DNA from: 70-18 sp041691815
GTDB lineage: Bacteria; Pseudomonadota; Alphaproteobacteria; Acetobacterales; Acetobacteraceae
Direction: 5' to 3'
Assembly (NCBI GenBank): GCA_041691815.1
Contig: JBEPTZ010000054.1
Location: forward strand, 1 to 28,214
Length of the DNA stretch: 28,214 nt
Positions 14,439 to 23,318 of this stretch are shown one piece after another. The position numbers and the translations under genes are program-made. Each line of letters opens with the position of its first letter. Position 1 is the stretch's first letter. The notes beneath the pieces are model-generated. The model ran no database searches. It worked only from the letters and a program-made list of their open reading frames with translations, and was not told the origin of the DNA.

Positions 14439-15446
14439 CTAGCCGCGCGGCAGGCGACCTTCGAGCGGATAGGCCGGGTCGTTGTAGCCGGGGGTGGAGG
14501 GGTGGCCGGGCGGCACCAGCCGGTCGACCAGCGCTTCGTCCTCCGAGTCGAGGCGGCAGTCGAGGGCGGCGACGTAGTCCTCCCACTGGGCTTCGGTGCG
14601 CGGGCCGGCGATGGCGCCGGTGACCAGGCGGTTGTTCAGCACCCAGGCGGTGGCGAACTGGCCGGGGGTGACGCCCTTGGCGGCGGCGCGCTCGGCGAGT
14701 TGTTGGGCGATCTGCAGGCTCTCCGGGCGCCATTCGGTTTCCATCATCCGGCGGTCGTGGCGGCCGGCGCGGGTGTCGTCGGGCGGCGCGGCGCCGGGGC
14801 GGTATTTGCCGGTGAGCACGCCGCGGGCGAGTGGCGAATAGGCGAACACGCCGAGGCCGTAATAGGCGCAGGCCGGCAGGTGCTCGACCTCGATCATCCG
14901 GTTCAGCGCGTTGTATTGCGGCTGGCTGGCCACCGGGCGGTCGATGCCGGCCTCGTCGCATAGCCGGCAGAGCTCGGCGATGCGCCAGGCGCGGATGTTG
15001 GAGACGCCGAAATGGCGCAGCTTGCCGGCGCGGATCAGGTCGGCGAGCGCGCGGACGGTCTCGGCCAGCGGGGTCGCGTGATCCTCCTTGTGCAGATACA
15101 TCACGTCGATCCAGTCGGTGTTGAGGCGGCGCAGGCTGGCCTCGGTGGCGGCGACGATGTGGCGGCGCGAGGTGCCGCGGGCGTTGGGGCCGGGGCCGGA
15201 CGGGTTGGCCAGCTTGGTCGCCAGCACCCACCAGGCGCGCTCTGGCCCGATGGCGCGGCCGACCACCTGTTCGGAGGCGCCGCCGTTATAGGCGTCCGCG
15301 GTGTCGATGAAGTTCACCCCCTGGGCCTGGGCACGGGCGATGATGCGCTGGGCGGTGGGTTCGTCGGTGGCGCCGCCGAACATCATGGCGCCGAGGCAGA
15401 GCGGCGAGACCTTGAGACCGCTGCGGCCGAGATTGCGGTATTCCAT
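14439..15446 (-). CDS. Aldo/keto reductase, AKR11/12-like
   Basis: A 335-residue aldo/keto reductase resembling the YajO/GSP69-like group. It begins MEYRNLGRSGLKVSPLCLG, the common start of that group. The catalytic tetrad is complete: Asp48 and Tyr53 in FIDTADAYNGG, Lys78 in LATKLAN and His119 in VMYLHKED. The start at 15446 has AGGAG about ten bases upstream. It is the first gene of a - strand group with the SDR and SMR genes (51-base gap to the SDR) and diverges from the chromate transporter pair by 63 bases. It is only distantly similar to the other aldo/keto reductase in the window (8611-9435), so the two are not a recent duplication. The substrate is unknown. Confidence 0.92.
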   Translation of the reverse strand: MEYRNLGRSGLKVSPLCLGAMMFGGATDEPTAQRIIARAQAQGVNFIDTADAYNGGASEQVVGRAIGPERAWWVLATKLANPSGPGPNARGTSRRHIVAATEASLRRLNTDWIDVMYLHKEDHATPLAETVRALADLIRAGKLRHFGVSNIRAWRIAELCRLCDEAGIDRPVASQPQYNALNRMIEVEHLPACAYYGLGVFAYSPLARGVLTGKYRPGAAPPDDTRAGRHDRRMMETEWRPESLQIAQQLAERAAAKGVTPGQFATAWVLNNRLVTGAIAGPRTEAQWEDYVAALDCRLDSEDEALVDRLVPPGHPSTPGYNDPAYPLEGRLPRG

Positions 15447-15509
15447 GGCGGCATTGCTCCTGAACGATTGCCGCTTTCCCGGCGGGCGCGGCGGGCGTCT
15501 GATACGGGC

Positions 15510-16082
15510 ATGGAACCCGACTCCGCTGCCGTTCGTCCAGTCATGGTGGCGCCGCCGCCGTCGCTGGCGACGATCGCCTGGGTGTTCATGCTGATCGGCA
15601 TGCAGAGTTTCGGCGGCGGGCTGTCGGCGTGGATGCGGCTGGAGGCGGTGCAGCGGCGGCACTGGATGAGCGAGCAGCAGTTCGCCAGTGGCATGGCGCT
15701 GTGCCAGATCGCGCCGGGGCCGAACTCGGTGAACCTGTCGGTGTTCATCGGCACCACGCTGCGCGGGCGGCTTGGCGCGCTGGCGGCGCTGCTGGGGATG
15801 CTGATCGTGCCGGTGGTGGTGGTGCTGGTGATGGGCGGGCTGTTCGCGCGGGTGCAGGGGGTGGCGGCGGTGAACTCGGCGATGGTCGGGCTGGGGGCCG
15901 GGGCGATCGGCATGAATCTGGCGATGGGGGTGCGCATGACGCGCGCCAATATCGGCGGCAAGATCTCGGCGGCGGTGGCGCTGGTGGTGGCGGTGAGCAT
16001 CGGGCTGGTGGGGCTGCCGCTGCTGCCGGTGCTGCTGGTGATGCTGCCGGTGAGCCTGCTGCTGGCCCGGTTCTCGAAATGA
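15510..16082 (+). CDS. Chromate transporter, half-size subunit 1
   Basis: A 190-residue membrane protein of the CHR (ChrA) family. Family marks are SFGGGLSAWMRLEAV near the first helix and the IAPGPNSVNLSVFIG segment. It corresponds to one half of the long-form ChrA, and the other half is encoded by the next gene, 27 bases downstream. Short-chain CHR proteins work in pairs, with the halves inserted in opposite orientation. The family exports chromate, but many members have no proven role in resistance, and no other chromate genes (chrB, chrF) are seen here. The start is ATG 15510 (MEPDSAAVRP), which leaves about 20 polar residues before the first helix. Its divergence from the aldo/keto reductase suggests a promoter between 15447 and 15509. 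Confidence 0.87.
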   Translation: MEPDSAAVRPVMVAPPPSLATIAWVFMLIGMQSFGGGLSAWMRLEAVQRRHWMSEQQFASGMALCQIAPGPNSVNLSVFIGTTLRGRLGALAALLGMLIVPVVVVLVMGGLFARVQGVAAVNSAMVGLGAGAIGMNLAMGVRMTRANIGGKISAAVALVVAVSIGLVGLPLLPVLLVMLPVSLLLARFSK

Positions 16083-16109
16083 CGAGACGGTGGAAATGAC
16101 GGGACGCCG

Positions 16110-16637
16110 GTGGTGACGGCGGTGCTGCTGAAGCTGGCCGGGCTGTTCGCGACGCTATCGCTGCTGGCGTTCGGCAGCGCCAATTCGGTGATCCCGGACA
16201 TGCAGCGCGCGGCGGTGGAGACCTATCGCTGGATGACCGAGCGGGAGTTCCTGCAACTATTCGCGATTTCGCGGATCGCGCCGGGGCCGGGCTCGCTGGT
16301 GGTGGCGCTGGTGGGGCAGAAGGTGGCCGGGCTGGCGGGCGCGGCGGTGGCGACGCTGGCGATGTTCGGCCCGTCCTGCCTGCTGGTGCACCTGGCGGCC
16401 GGGCTGTGGCACCGCACCCGCAACGCCTCGTGGCGGGCGCGGGTGGAGCGGGGGCTGGGGCCGGTGGCGGTGGGGCTGATCTTCGCCAGCGGCCTGGCGC
16501 TGATGCGCGGCACCGAGCACGGAGCAGCGGCGATCTGGCTCACTCTGGCGGCGACGGCGGTGCTGGCCTGGACGGAATGGCATCCGCTGCTGGTACTGGC
16601 GGCGGCGGGGCTGGCGGGGTGGGGATTGGGGCTGTGA
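16110..16637 (+). CDS. Chromate transporter, half-size subunit 2
   Basis: A 175-residue membrane protein, the partner half of the preceding CHR protein. It carries the equivalent motif set in diverged form: LLAFGSANSVIPDMQ, WMTEREFLQLFAISRIAPGPG and a Gly-rich VALVGQKVAGLAGAAV helix. The start is GTG at 16110 or 16113 (GTGGTG in the same frame); no upstream ATG is in frame. The two halves share the PGP motif but little else, as expected for obligate heteromeric short-chain pairs. An AT-richer stretch of about 230 bases follows the stop and separates it from the PEP-CTERM gene, so this is probably the end of a two-gene operon. Confidence 0.85.
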   Translation: MVTAVLLKLAGLFATLSLLAFGSANSVIPDMQRAAVETYRWMTEREFLQLFAISRIAPGPGSLVVALVGQKVAGLAGAAVATLAMFGPSCLLVHLAAGLWHRTRNASWRARVERGLGPVAVGLIFASGLALMRGTEHGAAAIWLTLAATAVLAWTEWHPLLVLAAAGLAGWGLGL

Positions 16638-16719
16638 GGCCGGTTGTTGCGGTTCAGTGCTGAATAGCGGGCTGAATCAGGATGTTGCGCTCAAATTTGC
16701 ACGATGCGTTACAGATATC

Positions 16720-16734
16720 GCAGAATATTTCTGC
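16720..16734. promoter_or_regulatory. Short perfect inverted repeat upstream of the PEP-CTERM gene
   Basis: Arms GCAGAA (16720-16725) and TTCTGC (16729-16734) surround TAT. ATAT occurs on both outer sides with a one-base offset. It lies in the AT-rich stretch 16638-16865, about 130 bases before the PEP-CTERM start. The placement suits an operator, but no regulator is implied by the sequence and no firm -35/-10 pair can be set beside it. Confidence 0.35.
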
Positions 16735-16865
16735 ATATGTCAATTTATATGAACTTGACGCAAGAACGACACACTCTGTTAATGCGCCGTGACGGAATTC
16801 GTCCATTCGGCCTAGTCCATTCTGATGTAAGCGTGTGCGGCTCATTTTTAAGACGAGTGTGTGTG

Positions 16866-17561
16866 ATGATGGCATTTGGGACTTTGGCACGCAGTGTTGC
16901 GGCAGGCGCGTTTTGTTTGGTCGCCTGGGTTGGCGCCGCCCATGCGGTGTTGTTGAGCGATATATATGACTATCAGACTCATGTTACGTCGGTCGCGCCG
17001 ACGTTGACGGTGGGCGATATCCTGTTCACGTTCACCAGCTGTGGCGGCACCGACTGCACCAATCTGAGCGTGGTCTCGCCGTTCTCGACGCCCTTCAACC
17101 AGAATTTTGAGGTTGTCGGGGTGCTGCCTTCGCCGTCCACGGGGCCGGGCGGGGGTATCGTCGTTCAATCCATCGGCACGGCACCGTTGCTGGCAATCGG
17201 ATCAACCCAGGGCAACGATGTGTCGTTGCATTGGAGCGCAACCAGCGCAAACCCGATCGTTGGCGCGCAGGGGAGCGCCGTGGGCTCCGGGGTGAACGCG
17301 GGCGGCGGAGGGTCGACCACTTTGGGTGGCCTTGGCGGGTCGCTTGGGAGCGTGAACATGAATCCGAATCTGAGCAGTCCGAATATTATCGCTTTTGCTG
17401 CCCAGCCGTTGGTTCTGGGTGCGACGGACTATAACATCACCAGCGGTTCTCTGACGTCTTCGACGGTATTTCTGTCACAGGTGCCCGAACCTATTTCGGT
17501 TTCTTTGCTGTTGAGCGGCCTTGTCGGGCTCGGCTGCGCAAGGCGGCGGCGTTCGCGCTGA
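16866..17561 (+). CDS. PEP-CTERM sorting domain protein
   Basis: A 231-residue exported protein. A signal peptide is visible from the paired ATG codons at 16866/16869 (MMAFGTLARSVAAGAFCL, with cleavage expected after AAHA). The C-terminal PEP-CTERM tail reads VPEPISVSLLLSGLVGLGC followed by an Arg-rich end, the substrate signal for EpsH-type exosortase. The middle is Gly/Ser/Asn/Thr-rich and probably beta-sandwich, with one close Cys pair in SCGGTDC. PEP-CTERM proteins are usually anchored and then processed for the surface or the exopolysaccharide matrix. No exosortase lies in this window. The frame opens further upstream to 16704, but those residues would precede the signal peptide and are unlikely to be translated. 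The SdrD-type repeat gene follows after 102 bases. Confidence 0.85.
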   Translation: MMAFGTLARSVAAGAFCLVAWVGAAHAVLLSDIYDYQTHVTSVAPTLTVGDILFTFTSCGGTDCTNLSVVSPFSTPFNQNFEVVGVLPSPSTGPGGGIVVQSIGTAPLLAIGSTQGNDVSLHWSATSANPIVGAQGSAVGSGVNAGGGGSTTLGGLGGSLGSVNMNPNLSSPNIIAFAAQPLVLGATDYNITSGSLTSSTVFLSQVPEPISVSLLLSGLVGLGCARRRRSR

Positions 17562-17663
17562 CGGTTAGGCTTTTTGCCCGCTCGGCGCAGGCTGCCCTGA
17601 TTGCGGAATCTCGACTGCTTCAGCACGGGCGTGTTTGTTCTATTGAAGTAAAGGTGCGGAATA

Positions 17664-20600
17664 GTGACGATTATCCCTTTTTCAAACATCACATATGGTA
17701 CCCTGAACTTCAGTAATGTGTCCGTGTCGGAGACCGACACCGGTCCGACCGGGTCGTACGATGCCTTCAGTGACAGTACCGGAATGGCGTTTCTGGCTAC
17801 CGATGTGCCATATCAATTGCCGGCGCCCTATGCCAATCCGTACCAGGGGCTGCTTTGGCAGGGGTTTGCTGTCGACGCCTTGCAACCCGGCGCCTCGGTA
17901 TCGCTGACCTTCAACTATGACGTCCATGAAACCAGCAGCAGCCTTGGCATCAACGGCCTGCAACTGGCTTTCACACCGGACCTGCAGAACGGCAGCGGCA
18001 TCTCGCTGACCGCCGTCGAGTATGTCTACGCGGATGCGGCACGCACGCAGTTGGTCGGGCAGACGAGCATCGATCTGTCGCAGACATCTTCCACCGCGCC
18101 GTACGCGCCGACCGATTTCGCGCTCTCCGCGGCATTCCAGAACCTGTACGTCACCGTGCAGGTGGACGCGAGCGTGGCGTCGGGCGCGCCGGCCGACTCC
18201 GCGGTCGGCTTCAGCATCATTGACCAGGGCTTCCACCAGGCCTCGCTGGCCGGCCAGGCCGGCCTCGGCGACACGGTGTGGTACGACGCCAACAAGGACG
18301 GTATTCAGGATAACGGCGAAACCGGGGTTTCCGGCGTGTCGGTCACGCTGCTGGACGCCAGCGGCAACCCCACCGGGCTGACCGCCATCACCAATGCCAG
18401 CGGCTACTACAGCTTCACCAACATCAATGTCGGCACCTATCAGGTGCAGTTCGGCCAGCCGCTGGGCTATAGCTTCACCACGCCCGGCCTCGGCGGCAAC
18501 CCGGAGACCGACTCCAACGCCGACCAGACCACGGGCACAACCGGGCTGATTACGCTGACCGCCGGCGAGTTCGACGACAGCATCGACGCCGGGCTGGTGA
18601 CGCAGGGCTCGAACATCACCGCCACCGCGGCGCTGGGCGACTACGTGTTCGAGGATATGAACGCCAACGGCATCCAGGATGCCGGCGATACCGGCATTGC
18701 CGGCGTGACGGTGAACCTGCTCGACGCGAACGGCGTCCAGATTCCCGGCGAAACCACCATTACCGATAGCACTGGCCATTACGCCTTCACCAGCCTGCTG
18801 GCCGGCACCTACGAGGTGAGCTTCACCGCCCCGGCCAATTACACCTTCAGCCCCAGCGGCGCGAGCACCCCGAACAACCCGGACACCGATTCCAACCCCG
18901 ATCATTTTGCCGGCAGCGTCGGGACCACCGATCAGATCATTCTGCCGGATGGCACCACCGACAACAGCATCGACGCCGGGATGTACCGGCCCGCCGCCCT
19001 CGGCGACTACGTGTTCAGCGATCTGAACGGCAACGGCATCCAGGATTCCGGCGACACCGGCGTGTCCGGCGTGACGGTGAACCTGCTGGACTCCGAGGGC
19101 AACTCGGCCGGCCAGACCGCCACCACCAATGCCAGCGGGTATTACAGCTTCTCCAACCTCCGGCCGGGCGTCTATGAGGTGCAGTTCGTCGCGCCCACCG
19201 GCGCGACCTTCAGCCCGATGACCCAGGGCAGCAACCGGGCGATCGACTCCAACCCCAATGCCACCAGCGGCATCACCACCGGGGTCACCCTGGTTTCCGG
19301 CCAGGGCGACAACACCATCGATGCCGGGCTGATCCTGCCGACGCCGACCCCGCCGCCTGGCACCGCGCAACTGGGCGACCGGGTCTGGTATGACTGCAAT
19401 GCCAACGGCATCCAGAATTACGGCGAGACCGGTGTTGCCAACGTCACCGTCAATCTGCTGATGGCCGATGGCGTCACGGTGCTGGCGAGCACCACCACCG
19501 ACAGCAACGGCCTGTATCTGTTCTCCAGCCTGAATGCCGGCACCTACGAGGTGCAGTTCGTCGCTCCCACCGGCAAGTCGTTCACCGCGGCGTTGCAGGG
19601 CAGCAACCGGGCCATCGACTCCAACCCCGATACCACCACCGGCGTCACCGGGCCGATCGTGCTGGCCGCCGGAGGGATCGACCTCACGATTGATGCCGGG
19701 CTGGTCAACACGCCGAACACCGCCAAGCTGGGCGACTGGGTGTTCCAGGACTGCAACGGCAACGGCATCCAGGATGCCGGCGAGAGCGGCGTGAGCTGCG
19801 TTACCGTCAAGCTGCTGAGCTCCAGCGGCTCGGTGCTGCGCACCACCACGACCGACTCCAGCGGCCATTACCTGTTCAGCAATCTCGCCGCCGGCACCTA
19901 CACGGTGCAGTTCGTGGCACCCAGCGGGATGAAATTCACCACCGCGCTGCAGGGCGGCAACACCGCACTCGACTCCAACCCCAACGCCGCCGGCACCACC
20001 GCGTCGATCACCCTGGCCGCCGGGCAGACCGACCTCAGCATCGATGCCGGGCTGTACAAGCCGGCCTCGCTCGGCAACGTGGTGTTTTGCGACGCCAACG
20101 GCAACGGCGTGATGGACTGGTGCGAAAGCGGCGTGTCGGGTGTCACCGTCAAGCTGCTGAACAGCACCGGCACCAGCGTGCTGGGAACCACCACCACCGA
20201 CTCGTCGGGCCATTACGGGTTCAGCAACCTGATCCCCGGCGTCTACGAGGTGCAGTTCGTGGCGCCCACCGGCCAGTCCTTCACCACCCAGATGGTGGGC
20301 AGCAACACCAGCATCGACTCCAACCCGAACGCCACCACCGGCATCACCGGCCCGATCACCCTCACCTGCGGCGAATGCGACAACACCATCGATGCCGGGC
20401 TGATCAAGACGCCGAATACCGCCAAGCTCGGTGATTTCGTGTTCTGCGACGCCAACCATAACGGCATCCAGGACGCCGGCGAGAAGGGCATCGGCGGCGT
20501 CACCGTGAAGCTGCTGAATTCCAGCGGCAACTCCACGCTGGCCACCACCACGACCAACAGCTCAGGCCTGTATCAGTTCGGCGGCCTGGCCGCCGGTTCC

Positions 20601-21449
20601 TACGTGGTGCAGTTCGTCACCCCGGGCAGCTACACCATCAGCCCGTCGCTGCGCGGCACCGACACCAGCAAAGACTCCAACGCCAGCACGTCCACCGGCA
20701 AGACCGGGGTGATCACCCTGACCGCCGGCCAGACTGACCTCACGATCGACGCCGGGATGTACCAGAGCGGCTCCTCCTGCGGCGGCGGCAATTCGGGCGG
20801 CAATGGCTGCGGCGGCTGGACCTATTATAACAACAGCGGCAACTGCGGCGGCGGAGGGTATTCCGGCGGCAGCCAGAATTGCGGCTATGGCAGCAGTAAC
20901 AACGGATGCGCGCCAGGGTCGTCGTCCGGCGGCGGCCAGTACAGCGGCGGCGGCAACTGGGGCTGCAGCGGCTGGAACGGCTCGGGCTGGACCGACACCA
21001 GTGGCAGCGGCTGCGGCCTCGGCGAACTCCAGTCGGTCTGCGGCAATGCGCAGCAGGTGGAGTTCACCTACCATCACTGCGATACCGTCAACCGGGACGC
21101 CTTGTCCTGCGGCATCGGCAGCAGCAGCGGCCATAACGGCCTGTCGCCGTGCTTCATCCAGATCACCGACAAATCCGGCGATCACAGCTGGGGCGCCAAC
21201 ACCTACTACCAGGGCTCGATCAGCGACGGCTGCAAGATCGAGACGAGCGGCGATCTCACCAATTGCGGCGGGCAGCTCTACGCGCATATCTATGCCTCGC
21301 AGGCCGACTGCAACGCCGGCCGCAACGCGATCCAGGACATCGCGTTCAACTGCTCCGGATCGAAGAACATCTATCTTGGCCAGCAGGTCGGCAGCCTGTG
21401 CCTGACCGGCTACAGCGGCACGCAGGGGTCGGCCTATACCAACTGGTAA
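17664..21449 (+). CDS. Large SdrD_B-repeat surface/secreted protein
   Basis: A 1261-residue protein starting at GTG 17664; an in-frame TAA at 17649-17651 excludes a longer N-terminus. Residues 1-200 look like a beta-sandwich domain. Seven SdrD-type B (Cna-B-like) repeats of about 115-124 residues start near 201, 324, 446, 570, 689, 803 and 922. Each opens with a calcium-loop-like LGDxVxxDxNxNGIQDxGE and ends in IDAGL/M. Repeats 4-7 have acquired Cys residues (YDCNANG, QDCNGNG, FCDANGNG, LTCGEC). Residues about 1034-1116 are a Gly/Ser/Asn/Cys-rich linker, and 1117-1261 a Cys-rich globular end that I cannot name. No signal peptide, PEP-CTERM or RTX motif is seen, so the export route is unclear. 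An adhesin or matrix role is inferred from the repeats. Confidence 0.85.
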   Translation: MTIIPFSNITYGTLNFSNVSVSETDTGPTGSYDAFSDSTGMAFLATDVPYQLPAPYANPYQGLLWQGFAVDALQPGASVSLTFNYDVHETSSSLGINGLQLAFTPDLQNGSGISLTAVEYVYADAARTQLVGQTSIDLSQTSSTAPYAPTDFALSAAFQNLYVTVQVDASVASGAPADSAVGFSIIDQGFHQASLAGQAGLGDTVWYDANKDGIQDNGETGVSGVSVTLLDASGNPTGLTAITNASGYYSFTNINVGTYQVQFGQPLGYSFTTPGLGGNPETDSNADQTTGTTGLITLTAGEFDDSIDAGLVTQGSNITATAALGDYVFEDMNANGIQDAGDTGIAGVTVNLLDANGVQIPGETTITDSTGHYAFTSLLAGTYEVSFTAPANYTFSPSGASTPNNPDTDSNPDHFAGSVGTTDQIILPDGTTDNSIDAGMYRPAALGDYVFSDLNGNGIQDSGDTGVSGVTVNLLDSEGNSAGQTATTNASGYYSFSNLRPGVYEVQFVAPTGATFSPMTQGSNRAIDSNPNATSGITTGVTLVSGQGDNTIDAGLILPTPTPPPGTAQLGDRVWYDCNANGIQNYGETGVANVTVNLLMADGVTVLASTTTDSNGLYLFSSLNAGTYEVQFVAPTGKSFTAALQGSNRAIDSNPDTTTGVTGPIVLAAGGIDLTIDAGLVNTPNTAKLGDWVFQDCNGNGIQDAGESGVSCVTVKLLSSSGSVLRTTTTDSSGHYLFSNLAAGTYTVQFVAPSGMKFTTALQGGNTALDSNPNAAGTTASITLAAGQTDLSIDAGLYKPASLGNVVFCDANGNGVMDWCESGVSGVTVKLLNSTGTSVLGTTTTDSSGHYGFSNLIPGVYEVQFVAPTGQSFTTQMVGSNTSIDSNPNATTGITGPITLTCGECDNTIDAGLIKTPNTAKLGDFVFCDANHNGIQDAGEKGIGGVTVKLLNSSGNSTLATTTTNSSGLYQFGGLAAGSYVVQFVTPGSYTISPSLRGTDTSKDSNASTSTGKTGVITLTAGQTDLTIDAGMYQSGSSCGGGNSGGNGCGGWTYYNNSGNCGGGGYSGGSQNCGYGSSNNGCAPGSSSGGGQYSGGGNWGCSGWNGSGWTDTSGSGCGLGELQSVCGNAQQVEFTYHHCDTVNRDALSCGIGSSSGHNGLSPCFIQITDKSGDHSWGANTYYQGSISDGCKIETSGDLTNCGGQLYAHIYASQADCNAGRNAIQDIAFNCSGSKNIYLGQQVGSLCLTGYSGTQGSAYTNW

Positions 21450-21470
21450 ACGGCTGCCGGCATCAGCATC

Positions 21471-21505
21471 AAGGGCGCATCGGCCTGGTGGTCGATGCGC
21501 CCTTT
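21471..21505. terminator. Bidirectional intrinsic terminator
   Basis: A perfect 12-bp stem, AAGGGCGCATCG (21471-21482) and CGATGCGCCCTT (21493-21504), with a 10-base loop, lies between the 3' ends of the SdrD_B gene and modC. The + strand continues with TTT and an AT-rich stretch. It serves convergent genes, and this type of GC-rich stem differs from the AT-rich repeat hairpins elsewhere in the window. Confidence 0.8.
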
Positions 21506-21509
21506 GTCA

Positions 21510-22586
21510 TTATCGCGGCAGCACGTCCACCGCCATCGACTTGATCAGCGCCAGCACCGCCACCCCGGGCGCCAGCGCCAGCCGGGTCACCGCATCCGGC
21601 GTGATGCGGGCCAGCAGCACGGCGCCGCCGGCATCGATCTCCACCAGGGCGGCATGACGGGCGGCATCCTCGGTCACCGCGCGCACCCGGCCGGGCACGA
21701 TGTTGTGCAGGCTGATCCCCTCCGGCGCCGCGGTGGCCAGGATGATCTCGCGGGCCGGGATGCGCAGCCGTAGCCTGGTGCCCACCGGCGCATCAACCAG
21801 CGGCAGCCATAGCCGCATGGCGCCGGAATGCAGCAGCGACAGCCGGCGCGCCGGGTGATGCTCGGCGATCTCCGCCGGCAGCACCGCGCCGGCATCGTCG
21901 CGGGCGGCCAGCGGCAGGTCGCCGCGGGCGGTGAGTTCGGTCAGCGGCCCGGCCGCCAGCACCCGCCCGGCCTCCAGCAGCACCAGCGTATCGGCGATCG
22001 CGAACACCTCGTCCGGCGCGTGGGTGATGTAGACGATCGGCAAGGCGAGCATGGTCTTCAGCCGCAGCAGATAGGGCAGGATCTCCGCCTTGCGCGCCAG
22101 GTCCAGGCTGGCCAGCGGCTCGTCCATCAGCAGCAGCCGGGGCTGCGACAGCAGGGCGCGGCCGATCGCCACCCGCTGCCGCTCGCCGCCCGACAGGCTG
22201 TGCGGCCGGCGCTGCAGCAGCGCGCCGATGCCGAGCAGGTCCACCACATCGGCAAACCCGATCGGCCCGCGCGGCGCCCGGCGCATGCCGTAGCGCAGGT
22301 TGGACTCCACCGACATATGCGGAAACAGCCTGGCGTCCTGGAACACCAGCCCGAGTCGGCGATGCTCCGGCGGCAGGAACAGCCCGGCATCGCTGTCCTG
22401 CAGCGGCGTGCCATCCACGGTGATCTGGCCGTATTGCGGCCGCAGCAGGCCGGCCAACGCGGCCACCACCGAGGTCTTGCCGGCGCCGGACGGCCCGAAC
22501 AGCACCGTCACCCCCGGCGTCGGCGCGCTGAACGCCAGATCGAGCGCGAAGGCGCCGAAACTGTGGCGCAGGCGAACCTGGATCAT
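21510..22586 (-). CDS. modC: Molybdate ABC transporter ATP-binding protein ModC
   Basis: A 358-residue ATPase that powers molybdate uptake through ModB. Visible motifs are Walker A GPSGAGKT (31-38), the ABC signature LSGGERQR (131-138), Walker B LLLMDEP (151-157) and the switch His in YITHAPDEV. The last part, from about residue 250, is a TOBE/Mop-like domain (AMRLWLPLVDAPVGTRLRL and ISLHNIVPGRVRAV), which binds molybdate in ModC and distinguishes it from other importer ATPases. The start at 22586 lies 22 bases after the modB stop. The gene is last in modA-modB-modC and converges on the SdrD_B gene at a strong terminator. Confidence 0.95.
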   Translation of the reverse strand: MIQVRLRHSFGAFALDLAFSAPTPGVTVLFGPSGAGKTSVVAALAGLLRPQYGQITVDGTPLQDSDAGLFLPPEHRRLGLVFQDARLFPHMSVESNLRYGMRRAPRGPIGFADVVDLLGIGALLQRRPHSLSGGERQRVAIGRALLSQPRLLLMDEPLASLDLARKAEILPYLLRLKTMLALPIVYITHAPDEVFAIADTLVLLEAGRVLAAGPLTELTARGDLPLAARDDAGAVLPAEIAEHHPARRLSLLHSGAMRLWLPLVDAPVGTRLRLRIPAREIILATAAPEGISLHNIVPGRVRAVTEDAARHAALVEIDAGGAVLLARITPDAVTRLALAPGVAVLALIKSMAVDVLPR

Positions 22587-22608
22587 CGCAGCACCGGCCG
22601 TTGCAGGG

Positions 22609-23304
22609 TCACCGCCCCACCCGCCGCCGCAGCCGCCCGCCGGCCCACTCCGCCAGCACCAGCCCCGCCACCGCCAGCGTGATGGAGACCAGCGACAGCC
22701 GCGCCGCCACCGCCTCGCCGCCCGGCGTCTGCAGCGCGGTGTAGATCGCCAGTGGCAGCGTCTGGGTCTGGCCGGCGATGTTGGCGGCGAAGGTGATCAC
22801 CGCGCCGAACTCGCCCAGGCTGACCGCATAGCCGACGATCGCCCCCACCAGGATGCCGGGTGCCGCCATCGGCAGGGTGACGGTCGCCAGCCGGTCCCAC
22901 CAGCCGGCACCGAGCGTGCGGGCCGCCTGCTCCAGCCCCGGGTCCACCGACTCCAGCGACAGCCGGATCGCCCGCACCATCAGTGGAAACGCCATCACCC
23001 CGCAGGCCAGCGCCGCGCCATTGGCAGTGAACACCAGCCGGATGCCGAACCAGGCATACAGCACCTCGCCGAACGGCCCGCGCACGCCGAACAGCAGCAG
23101 CAGCAGCCAGCCCACCACCACCGGCGGCAACACCATCGGCAGATGCACCAGCGCATCCAGCACCGCCCGGCCAGGAAACCGACAGCGCGCCAGCACGAAC
23201 GCCACCAGCACCGCCAGCGGCAGCCCGAAAATGACGCTGCGCGCCGCGATGCTCAGCGTCAGGCCGACGGCGGTCCATTCATCGGGGGTGAGATAGGCCG
23301 GGAT
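22609..23304 (-). CDS. modB: Molybdate ABC transporter permease ModB (start codon unusual)
   Basis: The permease has about 231 residues with five to six helices. The EAA loop (LEQAARTLGAGWWDRLATV) couples to ModC, and PLMVRAIRLSLESVDPGLEQ precedes it. Conserved ModB sequence begins at LTPDEWTAVGLTL. No ATG, GTG or TTG exists in frame between the hairpin repeat R6 and this point. The best-placed initiation site is ATC at 23304, which has AGGAG six bases upstream and would give (M)PAYLTPDEW, as if an ATG had changed to ATC. The alternatives are TTG 23352 or ATG 23397, both inside R6 and adding Phe/Lys-rich residues that are not ModB-like. The coordinates given use the ATC. The gene may be poorly translated, use a rare start, or carry a sequence error. 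Confidence 0.88.
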   Translation of the reverse strand: MPAYLTPDEWTAVGLTLSIAARSVIFGLPLAVLVAFVLARCRFPGRAVLDALVHLPMVLPPVVVGWLLLLLFGVRGPFGEVLYAWFGIRLVFTANGAALACGVMAFPLMVRAIRLSLESVDPGLEQAARTLGAGWWDRLATVTLPMAAPGILVGAIVGYAVSLGEFGAVITFAANIAGQTQTLPLAIYTALQTPGGEAVAARLSLVSITLAVAGLVLAEWAGGRLRRRVGR

Positions 23305-23318
23305 GGAAGGCTCCTGAG

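Noticed and set aside
16704..16865. Longer N-terminus of the PEP-CTERM protein from ATG 16704
   Set aside because: It would put about 54 polar residues before the signal peptide; the paired ATG codons at 16866 and 16869 start the signal peptide directly.
17682..20459. 925-residue open frame on the - strand inside the SdrD_B gene
   Set aside because: Antisense shadow of repeated GC-rich coding sequence; the + frame shows recognisable SdrD_B domains throughout.
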